From Nymphalis io (Eukaryota; Arthropoda; Insecta; Lepidoptera; Nymphalidae), in assembly GCF_905147045.1 (NCBI RefSeq), contig NC_065902.1, positions 10,051,377 to 10,115,376 on the forward strand: a DNA stretch of 64,000 bases, written 5' to 3'. The notes under the pieces are model-generated. The model ran no database searches. It saw nothing but the letters and a program-made list of their open reading frames with translations, and was not told where the DNA came from. Shown here in pieces: positions 22,776 through 34,612 of the stretch. A program made the position numbers and the translations under genes. Position 1 is the stretch's first letter. Every line of letters begins with the position of its first letter.

Positions 22776-25331
22776 ATAAAATAAAAAACTTTATTCATTG
22801 TATAAGTAAGTCCCTTATATATCTTAATAATTACTTTATAATTATAAGGCATATTCTTTTATATTTAATTGTTATATAAGTAATAAATCAATTGCTTAAT
22901 GAAAACAATTTTACCTCTCCATTATATTTTTATATGCATCTTAAGACGATTTGTCACAAAACACTAACTTTTGTGGAGCATTTATGTCAAGTCGAAGACA
23001 TCCCGCAGGACTAAAAATCCACACGCCGCAACTAAACTAAGATGAATGACACAACATTAAGCTTAATCTCAAAGTTGAAGATTCTAATTTCTACGTTTAA
23101 TCGTCGTTTTCATATCTCGCCAAAACATGCAAAGGGGCGTACAATAGAGTCGTGTTTTGACTGTACTGACAGTGTTAAACAAAAATAAACTTTACGCTAA
23201 TTGCAATAAACTTCAAATTTGAATGACAAATTTGTTAAGTACATTCCAATTTCCGAAAAGCTTTTGATTATAATAAAGATGTGTCTTCATTTACAAATAT
23301 AAACGCATATGATAAATATTAAGTCTTATTTAAGGCTTTGGAATTACACGTTATGTAATCATAATATTGCATTTGGAAAACATTTTTGCAGCGTCATTTT
23401 AAACCTAGAACTCAACTTTTATCTTGAACTAACACGACCTCATTTATTATTTTTCGAAGTTTAATAGGAATTTATTATTAGTATTACTAATATTAAAGTA
23501 AAGTAACAGAATTAGAATAAAATATTATACAATTATATCTGTTTTCATATAAAAGAATATTTTTATAAATTTGTATAGCCAGCAAAGTAGTCGTTTAAAG
23601 AAGAAAAAACTTATAGACATATTTTTTACATAAAAATTTAGTGCAGAGTAATGAGTTATGTATCTGTGAGTATAGGTGGAAATGCCACATGATTATAACT
23701 ACATTCATATACCAAGAGATAGAAGTTCAATCTTAATTTTACCCATGTCGAGTCAAAGTCCATCGAAAGTAAATAAAATAATAAATAAGACAATGATAAT
23801 CAAAATAATTTTATTATATATATTCAAGTAATCACATTTGAATCGTCATTAAAAAAATTTAATACCACAGTGAACAATTTCGCACACGCAGGAGATATTA
23901 TGGTCAAGTTCGGCAAAAGCACAGGTGCATTATCTGGGAGATACTTCTGCTAATTTATAAAGTTACAATACGTTCCCGATTCTATTCCGACGCAACGATC
24001 TGCAACTGGTTTGTTAGTAGAATAGAAAAACCGTTCAACGATTGCATTTCGATTCGATTGCGATAAAATTTAAATTTGTTATAAATCAATGGGATGGCAA
24101 TCCGACATGACCGGAGACGGTTCAGCACAAGCTTAACAATGTGCTTTAGGCACGGGTGTTAATACTGAGATCTTTCAAATTTTAGTTTAAATAATATCCC
24201 AAGAAATATACTTTATAATTCATAATTGAGAAGATAAACACAGCTTTTAGTATGAAATATTGTGAACTTAAGTCGTTCCAGATATTTTTCGGAAAATGAC
24301 CATTATACTAACGAAACATTAATAATATCCTTATTAGGCGGGTTTAGTTCTTGTTAAAGAAGTTCGGTGTTTCTTATCTGTTATGTTCAGAATCTGCATC
24401 AGGAAGGCTTGGTTATTAAGCTGAATTTAGTTGCTTCGAAGAGCTTCGAAGTTACGATAAGAACATAATAATGCATTATTATCTTTTTCTACTTCAGCTT
24501 AAATGTTTATACCTGTAACGTATAATAGTTAATAATTAAGCCTAAGCACCTACCTTCAACAGCACCAACTAGCTTACGTAGACTAGGAGCAGTACGTGTC
24601 TTCAGTTCTCCTATTTATACGTCTTCCATAGGTTACCAGTTGCTGAAGGAACCAGGGAGTGTTGTCCACACATATATATATGATGATAGAACTCACAGAG
24701 AACACATATTTCAGTTTTTTTTTATTGAGAGCGTGTAAAACATCGACCGGTCAGTTCGAATATCGATGACAAGAGATTAGTTCACCGCATGGGGCGCTGT
24801 AGTCGCGCGTCTAACCAATAGCAACGTTTCTATTATGTTTCGTCTATCATGAATGAAGAAAGTACTCAAATATAGTTTCTAAAAAATAATAAAAAACCAG
24901 ATAAAACTTGTTTCTAAAGATTGTGTTGTCTTATAAATTGGAACAAAAATTAATTAAATTGTAGTACAAATTCTGATTAGAAATTTATTAGATATTCAGG
25001 TTCGAAAGATGCCGCTTACATTAAAATGGTTAACTCATTTAATTAAGAAAAAAAAAATTAATTAAAACGTAATGTAACTCATTGACATACTGAATTTGAT
25101 CATTTAATTATTGAGATTGATGATTTAGAGAAAAGCCAGAACAGATCATTGTACTTTTATACTTTACGTTATACTTTATTGTACATCACAAAGAGAAAAA
25201 AAAATAAAAAACATACAGCCTCAATAAAAGTAGCATACAATTTTGTCGACCTTATCGCTACATAGCGATCTCTTCCAGGCAACCAACGGTGTAAGTAACA
25301 ACTCATAGGATGTGAGGTAGGAGGTGTTGTA
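22776..25331. other. AT-rich intergenic sequence
   Basis: About 2.5 kb without a supportable gene. A patch near 24,700-24,840 (gggcgctgtagtcgcgcg) might be the edge of an LTR or other repeat, but I cannot bound it. Confidence 0.4.
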
Positions 25332-26575
25332 ATCTTCTATATATTATAAACGCGAAAGTTTGTATGGTTGTTTTTTACTCTTTCATGCAAAAACAACTGA
25401 AATCCATTGAGTGTAACTTTATAATAATATAGCTCATACAACATATAGGCTACAATTTATGCAGATATTGATTAAATTGGCCAAAATATAAGTCGGAAAA
25501 AATTCTCATATATGCGAGCCATTCTGACGTGCGGTACAAAAACCGTAAGAGTTACACGAATATAATGTATGGCAATGTATCTCTTAAATAGTTCTACAAA
25601 AAAGTCTGCGCCAGCAGATCTATCTTTTATGTGTAAGCTATTATCGCTAAAATAGTGAATCGAAAATACAATAAAATTTGATATTTATTTCCAAAATGCA
25701 TATTTTGTATTAACAAATTGATTCTTATCGAAACAAATACTTTTATCACTTCTGATATTTAAAGTAGATAAGCTTTGTCGTCTACACTATGACATTTTGA
25801 CACAAAAATGAGCGCTTTGTATTTATGACATTTTGTCATTTTAGGTAAATAAAGCATAGAAAGGAGATCGCCTATCGAGAGGGGAGTATGGGACGCACGT
25901 AAGAAACTCAAATTTCGCTAGCTTCAGGCGCGCTCATAAAAGCTTAATAGTGTTTTTAATTGTTATTTTCCAAATCAAAGTTTTACATAAACATAAAGTT
26001 ATCACTGTTATAAATTCAAATATTTAATATTCAAAATTTTTAAAACCCCTGTTTGAATTGATTTTGCAACAGGGGATAATCTGATCTGGTTCCATTCATT
26101 CATTCAATTTTATTTCAATTCATTATCATATCATCTTTTGTATGTAATTATAACACACACATGAATTATGTTTATAATTCAGTTTCCTAAATTTAAATGA
26201 CATTAATTATGGACTTATCAAGTGTATCTGCATTTAACAGTACAGAAATGAACATCACAACAGTTAATACGCTTGTAATGTTACAACTTTGAACTTATTG
26301 TAATGTTGTAACACATTACGATAATCGCCTCGCTAGGTCAATTTGTCCAAGCTTCCAACTTCCAAACTACAGTCTGCTACTGAAAATTATTCAACAGAAA
26401 AACCCAATATATTTTCATCGACCCAATCTAAGATTTGAATGTGTGTGTGATGTGGGGAGGGAGGTGGTAAGTACAATTGATAATGTGTATGCAAAAATTT
26501 CATGATGATCAATTAAGACGTAAATGTGTAACAAACAAACAAACCTACTTTCGCATTTATAATATTAGTAAGGAT
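25332..26575. mobile_element. Candidate transposon with imperfect inverted ends
   Basis: The left end reads atcttctatatattataaa followed by cgcgaaagt. The right end, read inverted, is atccttactaatattataaa followed by tgcgaaagt. The 1,244 bp between them contain no coding sequence I recognise. This terminal motif is common in lepidopteran non-autonomous elements. The two ends could instead belong to separate insertions. Confidence 0.4.
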
Positions 26576-27273
26576 ATTAAACAAGTAGTTGTTCAATAAT
26601 AACAATTAAAACGTTGTAGTAATTTAAATTATTAATTCTTGATTATTTTAATTTTTTTTAAATATAGAACGAATTAGTTATAATTCAAGTGACCTATGAA
26701 TTATCACAGTATAAGTTATATTAAAAGCGTGATTCGCACGCGGAGGATTCGAGGTCGGAGATTGCCAAACAGAATATAATACTACCGCGGTGATTACATT
26801 ACATGCGCCGGCGCACGCCGTCTCGTTCACATCCTTATTGCAAACATATCAAATGTAGTGTGTTCTCATAAATACAAATTTGTTTTTAAATAAATTTATA
26901 GTTTATAGTAAAATACGAAGTTATGGTAAATTTTACGAAAAGTTCAATACAAATAATATTGTATGCAATTCAGTCAAATATTATAAAAGTACATAAGTAA
27001 GATATAGTTAAATGCTCCATGCAGTTTCCGTGATGTCTTATAACCTTTCTCAGTAAATGAACTATTTAATGCAAATATATTTTTTCAAGTTAGTTTTGGT
27101 TTTCGAATTAGTAGAATCCTTAGATTAGCGAGTTTTCACAATTTCTTCAGCTCTATAATGTTAACATCCTTATTAATAATATTAAAGTGAACAGTGGTTT
27201 GTTTTTCACACTATCACGTCTTAACTACTCAACATATCATTATAAAATTTATACACGTTGTCAAGCGTACAGG
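26576..27273. other. AT-rich intergenic sequence with one GC patch
   Basis: A short GC-rich patch (about 26,735-26,830, including gcgccggcgcacgccgtctc) has no open frame. Nothing else is seen. Confidence 0.4.
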
Positions 27274-27345
27274 CAGGGCCAACTTTAACCTACAGGAGGC
27301 CTTAGGCACACAAGGGTCACGAGGCCCCTGTGTAGATAAGAGTCG
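27274..27345. mobile_element. hAT-like element terminus
   Basis: It begins cagggccaactttaacc and contains aggccttaggcacacaagg and gaggcccctgtgtag. This CAGGGCC...TTAGGCAC...GGCCCCTG layout is typical of hAT terminal regions. The matching second end was not found. Confidence 0.35.
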
Positions 27346-29003
27346 GTAGCAAGCAAAAACCTAAAAAATATTTATTTTTTGTCTCGAAATACAAAATATT
27401 ATTATTTAGTTCACTGGAATCAGACAGTTTAGAACACTGGATCAGTGTTCGGCTAAGTAAGTATGGTAGTTAGATAATTATTCAATGTTATTGCCGCATT
27501 TCATCCAATTTTATGTATTTTAATAGTTATTAAAAATAGTATTTAATAGTTGGCAAATTGAATTTCTAATCAATAAATATAGAAACATAATAGGTATATT
27601 TCATAAGCTTGGAACTTGGAAACTCATTGTAAATCTTACTGAAAATTAATTATTTTGTCATTAAATCGGATACTAATAATGCGAAGAATGAACTGAAGCA
27701 AATAATGATTATACTGTAGGCAGGCCGCAGGACCCTTTGATCGTGGTGGCGCAGCGGGAGAAAAATGTTTAATTATATAAATACAATAATCACTTCGAGT
27801 CAAGTCTGAAGATTAATATTTTTATACAAATTTCTTTTGGAAAGAAAATATTTAATTATTATTATTAAACGACGATATCAATATAATTTATTTATTTATC
27901 ATTAGGAAGACAAACAGTTACAAAATAAGTACACAAAATATCACATCAAAACAAATTTAAATATTTATTCTAATCTTGAATAATATTTATTAAAAATATA
28001 CATATATCGAACTATATGTGCATCACCCACTCGCTCTATGGATCATAAGACTGCGAGTATCAGAGATCAATAACCTATTTGAAATATAGGACACTTTTTA
28101 TCTCAAACAATCAAGTGATCTTAGAGTAGATTTGGAATAAAAATTTAATTTAACATCTAAGTTATTGGTGTCACAGACAAATTTAGCCCAATGTAAGAGT
28201 TCATATCGTTCCAATTTGAATATCGTTTGATCCAACCTTGGTCAACGACCGACCTATTCACTAACTACGAGTGCGTGCATCTTTGCACGTGCACACGTTT
28301 CTGTCTTTATAGAAAGTAAAGTTAAAAATGTTTGGGAGTGCAAACGTGACTCGACGCATGCAGCAAGAAATTTAAAATTATATATTTTAGGTAAATATAA
28401 GGTCAAAATGAGTTTTATAACATTTATTAATAAAAACAAAAATTTAAATCTCTTCGTAAATATTTATAGAGTTCTAAAAGTACGTAAGCAAATGTTTTTT
28501 TAAGGACGCGTTGTTTGTTTAGGGTCTTTTGTATGGCCCAAAGGAGATAAATACATTAAAACAATTGGAGATTTTGAGCGTTATTCAAAGGAGTGAACGT
28601 TTTTTGTTGGCAAAAAAGTTGTTGGAAGTGATATACCCTTTATTGATTGTATACATTATGGATCGCAGGTCATAACATTCATCTTTGTTTTGTAGAAAAG
28701 TTTGAAATTGTCAATAAGTTTTTGAGTCACCTTTTAGTTAACGGGAAATATTTTTCTTAGAATAAAATTATTTTTTGAAGCTATTATCCATTCCTCCCTC
28801 TGTTCTTATATGTTTATATATATTATACGGGAATACTGATAAAAAATTGCGGTTTTAAATGCGGACGAGCACAAAATTTAACGTGCGTGGTATGTGCTTA
28901 TAATTTATATTGCTTAGGTGGATAAAAACTTTATTTTTATATATAAGATCTTATTGAAACTAGCAATAATATTAAGTCTGATCCCCGTATCCCGTAACGA
29001 TCC
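27346..29003. other. AT-rich intergenic sequence
   Basis: No gene is supported. The 61-codon frame at 28,254-28,439 shows no domain. Confidence 0.45.
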
Positions 29004-29283
29004 CGTAACAGCCTGTGAATGTCCCACTGCTGGGCTAAAGGCCTCCTCTCCTCTTTTTGAGGAGAAGGTTTGGAGCTTATTCCACCACGCTGCTCCAATG
29101 CGGGTTGGTGGAATACACATGTAGTGAAATTTAGACACATGCAGGTTTCCTCACGACGTTTTCCTTCACCGTTAAAGCACGAGATGAATTTAATCACAAA
29201 TTAAGCACATGAAAATTCAGTGTTGCTTGCCCGGGTTTGAACACGTAATACACGTGTTCTAACCACTAGGCCATCTCGACTCT
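29004..29283 (-). repeat. Family A tRNA-derived SINE, full length
   Basis: This antisense copy is the best in the window. From its 3' end it reads gtaacagcctgtgaatgtcc, cccactgctgggctaaagg, ttgaggagaaggtttggagc, ccacgctgctccaatgcggg, acatgcaggtttcctcacga and gcttgcccgggtttgaaca (B box, ggttcaaacc-type on the other strand), and ends tctaaccactaggccatctc (A box). Three 68-86 codon frames across it are repeat shadows. Confidence 0.9.
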
Positions 29284-29792
29284 ATATGTTATATATATAA
29301 CATATATATATGTATATAAATAGCAAAACTCGACAGAAGATGTCCTGCTATGTAAATATGCCATATATACCAATTGTCATGGTGATCTATTAAACGGTAC
29401 AGATGTTGGTGTGGTGCGCCATCTATCGACAAGTTAAAAAAAGACTATAAAAAAAAAATTACGTTGAACGGTCTAAACGCGTCGAAGTCTATTAATCGAA
29501 ACCGACGTAACAACATCTATTTATATGTATAACTTGTTTCAATCATCGTTTTATTCTTGTCGTTTATTTAAATTCAGCAAAATAATGAGAGAATATTTGT
29601 CAAAAATAAACCTACTTAGCCGCCGCCATTAATATAATGTAACGTAATCTTGATCCTTACAACCTATTATACTCGGAATCTAGATGTGATAAATTCTATA
29701 ATATTTTCTTGTTTATTACTCTTCAGTGAAGTAGAAAATAAGACATTACGTCATATTCAAAGTCTAGAAGTAAGATAATGTTTTTTTAATGA
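29284..29792. other. Unassigned sequence with possible LTR traces
   Basis: An AT palindromic run (gttatatatataac, about 29,289) leads into text with tggtgcgccatctatcgac and gaaaccgacgtaacaac. The 'ggcgccatctatcgac'-like phrase is seen in insect LTR elements, but I find no LTR pair or coding region. Confidence 0.35.
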
Positions 29793-29851
29793 AATATTAA
29801 CCATTCACCAATGCGCAACTGATCCTGGAAACTAAGATGTTATATCCCTTG
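29793..29851 (-). repeat. Family B fragment interrupted by a hAT end
   Basis: Antisense: ttaaccattcaccaatgcg then ggaaactaagatgttatatc. It stops at ccctt, exactly where the hAT terminus begins. The remaining family B sequence is not found on the far side. Confidence 0.6.
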
Positions 29852-31089
29852 CAGTGGCGGCCTTAGGGGGTGGCGAACAGGGCAATCGCCCGGGGCCTCG
29901 CTCTTGCAGGGGCCTCGCGCAACCACCCAAGAAAATTTTAAAAAATATAGATTTTGTAAGTAATTTTTTTCTATTTAAAACTTTTGATTTCTTAATTACT
30001 TATTAAGATACATAACGGTAAATTAAAATAAAGTTAGTTAACTCGTTTATTCATTCAAAACATAATTGAAAAATTCATTATGTAGTACTTGAATATCGCG
30101 AATCGGAACATAATGTTCTGCTCCTCTATCACTTGAGGAATTCCTGTGTTTCATTTCGTTCGTCAGCTCTTGTCACCTTGGAATTATTTTGCTTGCAGTA
30201 TGAATTACAAAATCGTTACTGTACCGTACATTTCTTTCAATTTTATTGAATATTACATTTTTATAGTATTTAAAGTGTTGAGTGACCTGAAAAAGTGTAT
30301 ATTATAATAGTATTTGAACTATTGAGTAAGCTGAAAAAGTGTAAAAAAACTGTGTGATGCTTAAAAATTATTTCTGACTGTTTGTGTGAGACAAAACGAG
30401 ATTTACGAAATGAGTTCGCGTAATCCTGATGCCGGTAGAAAATTTGAGTCAGGTAGTTCAAAAAGGAAAAGAGCTATCAAAAGAAAGCTGGTAAAAGAAA
30501 ATCAACGTGGATCTTCATATAAATATATAAAAAGTGATGATCGAGAAATCTCTACAAAACATTTATTGACCGACAGTGACTCTAATCCTGATCTAGCAGA
30601 AAACATGCCTTCCCCATCATCATGGGTGCCGTCATTAAGTAAAAGCAGCGAGGGTGATGATGAATTAACTACATCATTGTCTCTTAGGTCACCGGTGCCG
30701 CCGTCAACGCTATCCAGTCAAGAACACGAATCTGAGCCCGAGTGTATGTCTACAGCCATGACTGCTGGAATGGAAAATCTGAATCTTCAAAATGGCCCCG
30801 GTTTATGGCCCATAACAATTACTGATGTAGACTGAACTGAGATTGTATTAAAAGGTCCACCAAAGCCACACACCACAACCACACAGACACACCACAACCA
30901 GAAACCACAAAGATTGTATGTTGAAATGGATTAATTTAGGAATGCCATCCTGGGTTCGAGGCTCTTAAACATCATGAAAGCATATTTGGTTTCATGTATA
31001 ATATAAAAAGATTAAAGGAAATTAGTGATAGTGAACTTTTGAAGCAATGCAGCGACTTGCAAGTATCGACGGTATAACCACACAAATGC
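29852..31089 (+). mobile_element. Decayed hAT transposon
   Basis: The left terminus is cagtggcggccttaggggg at 29,852, followed by the GC-rich subterminal stretch gggcaatcgcccggggcct. These are typical hAT features. Inside are remnants of a ZMYM1/DUF4371-type transposase (next entry). The right terminus is missing because an RTE LINE begins near 31,090, so the element was truncated by or before that insertion. Confidence 0.65.
30386..31080 (+). pseudogene. hAT transposase remnant (ZMYM1/DUF4371-like)
   Basis: The open N-terminal part (30,386-30,835; a likelier start is the second Met at 30,410) begins MSSRNPDAGRKFESG and SSKRKRAIKRK. It has an acidic, Ser-rich middle and ends GPGLWPITITDVD before a TGA. 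After the stop the frame continues TEIVLKGPPKP, as expected of the conserved WP..ITD..R..I...GP block at the start of these transposases. A later piece (about 30,985-31,068) reads FGFMYNIKRLKEISDSELLK, resembling a region near the middle of the family. The catalytic core between and beyond these blocks is deleted. Similar proteins are usually annotated zinc finger MYM-type protein 1-like. This copy is dead. Confidence 0.6.
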
Positions 31090-31648
31090 TGGAATCCGAA
31101 AATGGAAATCCTGATAGCGGGCAGCAGTGCTATTGGTGAAAGATTTCCAGCCACTGCGGTCACCAACCCGCCTGCCAAGCGTGGTGACTAAAGCAAAAAC
31201 CCCCCTATGAGCGACGACAAAAATTCACGGCCCCCAATTCCCGGTAATCACACTATTCCTGACCACGGTACCGGCCATGGTAACGGTGCGATGGGGGGTG
31301 CTAAGAATCCTCGGGCTACGGCAGGGTACCACAAACGGCGACTGTTTCTGGCCACGTATAATGGACGCTCTCTGCGGCTGGACGAACATCTGACAGAATT
31401 GGAAGTAGAGTTAAGTCGTATTAACTGGGATATAGTAGGTCTATCAGAAGTCCGAAGACAGGGCGAGGACACGATGACACTAGATGCCGGTCACTTACTC
31501 TACTTCCGAGAAGGACACTAACCATCCCAAGGTGACGTCGGCTTTTTGATCCACAAGTCACTCAGATTTTTGCAATGTCGTGGAGGTTGGCAGTGTGTCG
31601 GCGAGGGTGGCATACCTTGTCTTAAAGATAACCGAGAGGTATGCCTTG

Positions 31649-31956
31649 GTCAAAGTGAAATCATCTCATGTCGTATATACGCTTTGACACGTATATATAC
31701 GTTTTTATTTCATACTTGCATTACTAATTAAGATATTTTATTACGAGCTGTAATCATACATATAAATTAATAGAGATGTTGTATATATACCCAGGATATA
31801 TACCCGCATTGGAGCACCAACCCGCATTGGAGCGCCAACCCGCATTGGAGCACCAACCCGCATTGGAGCAGCGTGGTGGAATAAGCTCCAAACCTTCTCC
31901 TCAAAAAAGGGAGAGGAGGCCTTAGCCCAGCAGTGGGACATTAACAGGCTGTTACT
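31649..31956 (+). mobile_element. 308-bp insertion carrying a family A SINE 3' half
   Basis: This insertion splits the LINE endonuclease and is bounded by perfect 10-bp duplications (GTATGCCTTG at 31,639-31,648 and 31,957-31,966). Its right half is the family A 3' region: gcagcgtggtggaataagct, ccttctcctcaaaaaaggg and cccagcagtgggacattaac...ctgttact. Its left half (31,649-31,800) is AT-rich and does not match the usual tRNA-like head. Between them the cattgg block is repeated (next entry). Confidence 0.85.
31803..31870 (+). repeat. 18-bp tandem array inside the SINE
   Basis: The unit cccgcattggagcaccaa occurs three times in full (31,803-31,820, 31,821-31,838 with one change, 31,839-31,856) plus a fourth partial unit that continues into the normal SINE sequence. 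Other copies in the window carry this block once. Confidence 0.9.
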
Positions 31957-34452
31957 GTATGCCTTGAAGGTTATACAAGTGTATGCCCCAACGTCTACAT
32001 ACACTGACGAAGAGGTCGAAGCCATGTACGAAGACATAGTGAAAGCTATGTCTCGTACCAATACCTTCTACACAATTGTTATGGGTGACTTCAATGCCAA
32101 AGTGGGAGTACAAGAAGATGGTGAATCGAGGGTAGGAAAATTCGGCTATGGGCGCAGAAATCATCGGGGACAAATGCTGGTAAACTTCCTCGAGGCTCAG
32201 CGATTATTTCTGATGAATTCATTTTTCCAGAAAAAGCCCCAAAGGAAGTGGACCTGGCGAAGCCCCGATAACATAGCGATGAATGAGATCGACTTCATTT
32301 TATCCAATAAGCGCCAAATATTTAGGGATGTCTCCGTGATCAACAGGGTAAACACTGGAAGTGATCACCGCCTGGTAAGAGGCACCCTGAATATTAACAC
32401 TAAAATAGAACGATCGCGGTTAATGAAGTCGACTCTTAGACCAACTCTGCCTCAGGTCGAAGCTGGTTGCGAAAGCTTCCGGCTGGAACTACAGAACCGA
32501 TTTGCCATGTTGGAAACCAGGCAGAGCATTGACGACGCCACCAATGGTCTGGTGCGTGTCATCCGCGAGGTAGGCCAAAATTACTTTCGACAAAAGAGCA
32601 ATGGACGTAAGTCGAAGCTCTCAGGCGAAACTCTGAACGAGATGACGAGGTGACGAGAACAGCAGAACATGACGCCATCTGAGTGTCAGGCACTTAACAG
32701 GAAGGTTAAAAAACTAATAAGGCGTGACACAAGACGAGTGAATACCCGGAATATTGAAGATGCTATAGCACTCAATAGGGGCTCAAAGGTTCTTGCAAAG
32801 TCACATACCTCCTGTTGTCACCTGACAAAACTCAGAACCATACAAGGCACAACCGTCACCTCAAAACCAGAGATTCTAGCTGAAGTCGAAAGTACTATGG
32901 TGATTTATACTCATCACGAGTACCTCCACCTGAGTCCCACAGTGCGGATGACCCACGAGCCAGACTAACACGCCATCTAACAGACGATCTTCCCGACATC
33001 GATTTGGGCGAGATTAGGATTGCTCTCGGGCAACTTGGAAACAACAAGGCTCCAGGAGATGACGGAATTACCTCAGAGCTTCTCAAAGCAGGAGGCACAC
33101 CAGTTCTGAGATAGCTGGCTAACATCTTTAAGTCCGTCCTCCACAATGGTATAACACCGAAGATATGGAGCAGAAGTGTGGTGGTGCTGTTTTTCAAGAA
33201 GGGCGATAAAGTTCTTCTGAAAAACTACCGCCCCATTTCACTTTTAAGCCATGTTTACAAATTGTTTTCGAGGGTAATCACGAATCGTCTTGCCCGAAAA
33301 TTCGATGACTTCCAACCCGTGGAACAGGCTGGGTTTCGAAATGGCTTCAGTACCGTAGACCACATACACACACTAAGGCAAATAATACAGAAGACCGAGG
33401 AATATAATCAGCCTCTATGCCTAGCGTTTGTGGACTACGAAAAAGCCTTCGATACCATCGAGACCTGGGCTGTTCTGGAATCCATGCAGAGATGCCTAAT
33501 TGACTGTCGGTATGTCCAGGTGGTGAAGTGTTTGTACGAAGCCGCAACCATGACCGTCCAAGTACAAGATCAGAGCACAAGACCAATCCAATTGCATCGC
33601 GGGGTAAGACAGGGAGATGTAATATCACCGAAACTCTTTACCAATGCATTGGAGGACGTCTTCAAGACGCTCGATTGGAACGGACGTGGCATTAATATAA
33701 ATGGCCAACACATTACACATCTGCGATTTGCCGACGACATTGTCATCATGGCGGGGACTCTGCAGGATTTGGAAGAGATGCTAAACAGCCTGAGCGATTC
33801 TTCAAGGCAAGTAGGTCTCGGGATGAACATTGAAAAGACCAAAATTATGGCAAACCGTCATGTATCCCCGAGACCAGTGGTCGTAAATGGCTCTCCACTT
33901 GAAGTTGTGCAGGAATATATCTACCTGGGCCAAACTATACAACTTGGCCGGCACAACTTTGAGAAGGAGGCTAAAAGAAGAATACGTTTGGGCTGGGCGG
34001 CATTCGGGAGGTTACGTCATATTTTTGAATCGTCGATCCCACAGTCGCTTAAGACCAGGGTCTTCAATCAGTGCGTCCTACCCGTAATGACTTACGGTGC
34101 CGAAACGTGGACACTTACCGTAAGACTGGTCCACCAATTTAGGGTCGCTCAGCGAGCAATGGAACGCGCGATGCTTGGGGTTTCTCTAGCAGATAGAATC
34201 CGAAATGAGGACATTCGCCAGAAAACTAAAGTCACCAACATCGCGCTTAGAATTAGCTCGCTGAAGTGGAAGTGGGCTGGTCATGTCTCCAGGCGCATTG
34301 ATGGCCGATGGAGCCGACACGTGTTGGAGTGGAGACCACCAGAGACCAGGTTCGGGATGGATGCGGACTGCCCAAGATCGGGATGGTTGGCGTTCTATGG
34401 GGGAGGCTTTCGTCCAGCAGTGGACGGCAAAAGGCTGAAAAAAAAAAAATTG

Positions 34453-34612
34453 TCCCACCGCTGCTGGTTAAAATTTTGTGGGTAGTTTTAAGGATTAGTT
34501 TCAACACTTACGATATTTTCCTTCACGAGCACGAAATGAGTCTTAAATAAATATTAAGCACATGATAATTTAGTGGTGTTTGGCCGGATTTGAACCTGCC
34601 TGTGTGTTCTCA
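34453..34612 (-). repeat. Family A SINE abutting the LINE tail
   Basis: Antisense. It starts tgtcccaccgctgctgg immediately after the LINE's A run, lacks most of the middle, and continues gatattttccttcacgagc, attaagcacatgataattt and ggccggatttgaacctgcc (B-box complement). Confidence 0.7.

Larger units (their letters stand above)
31090..34452 (+). pseudogene. RTE-type LINE, endonuclease-reverse transcriptase, disrupted
   Basis: A single polyprotein is recognisable across several broken frames. The endonuclease starts in 31,207-31,521 (ATYNGRSLR, then WDIVGLSEVRRQGE), stops at 31,519, resumes (GDVGFLIHKSL), is split by a 308-bp insertion and continues in 31,964-32,653 with the APE motifs GDFNAK and SDHRLV. 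Stops or shifts follow at 32,651, near 32,966 and at 33,112. The RT lies in 33,178-34,485: KNYRPISLL, AFVDYEKAFDT (motif A), GVRQGDVISPKLF (motif B) and FADDIVIMA (motif C). The 3' end reads gtccagcagtggacggcaaaa and then an A run. Proteins of this type are often annotated craniofacial development protein 2-like. GC content is well above its surroundings. It abuts the hAT remnant on the left; the exact 5' boundary is uncertain. Confidence 0.88.

Noticed and set aside
28914..29197. Three overlapping 68-86 codon frames
   Set aside because: All lie on the full-length family A SINE and read it in different frames.
31803..31870. CRISPR-like array
   Set aside because: The 18-bp units are contiguous without spacers and lie inside a SINE in a eukaryotic genome.
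33347..34507. Several 84-93 codon minus-strand frames
   Set aside because: They are antisense shadows of the LINE reverse transcriptase.
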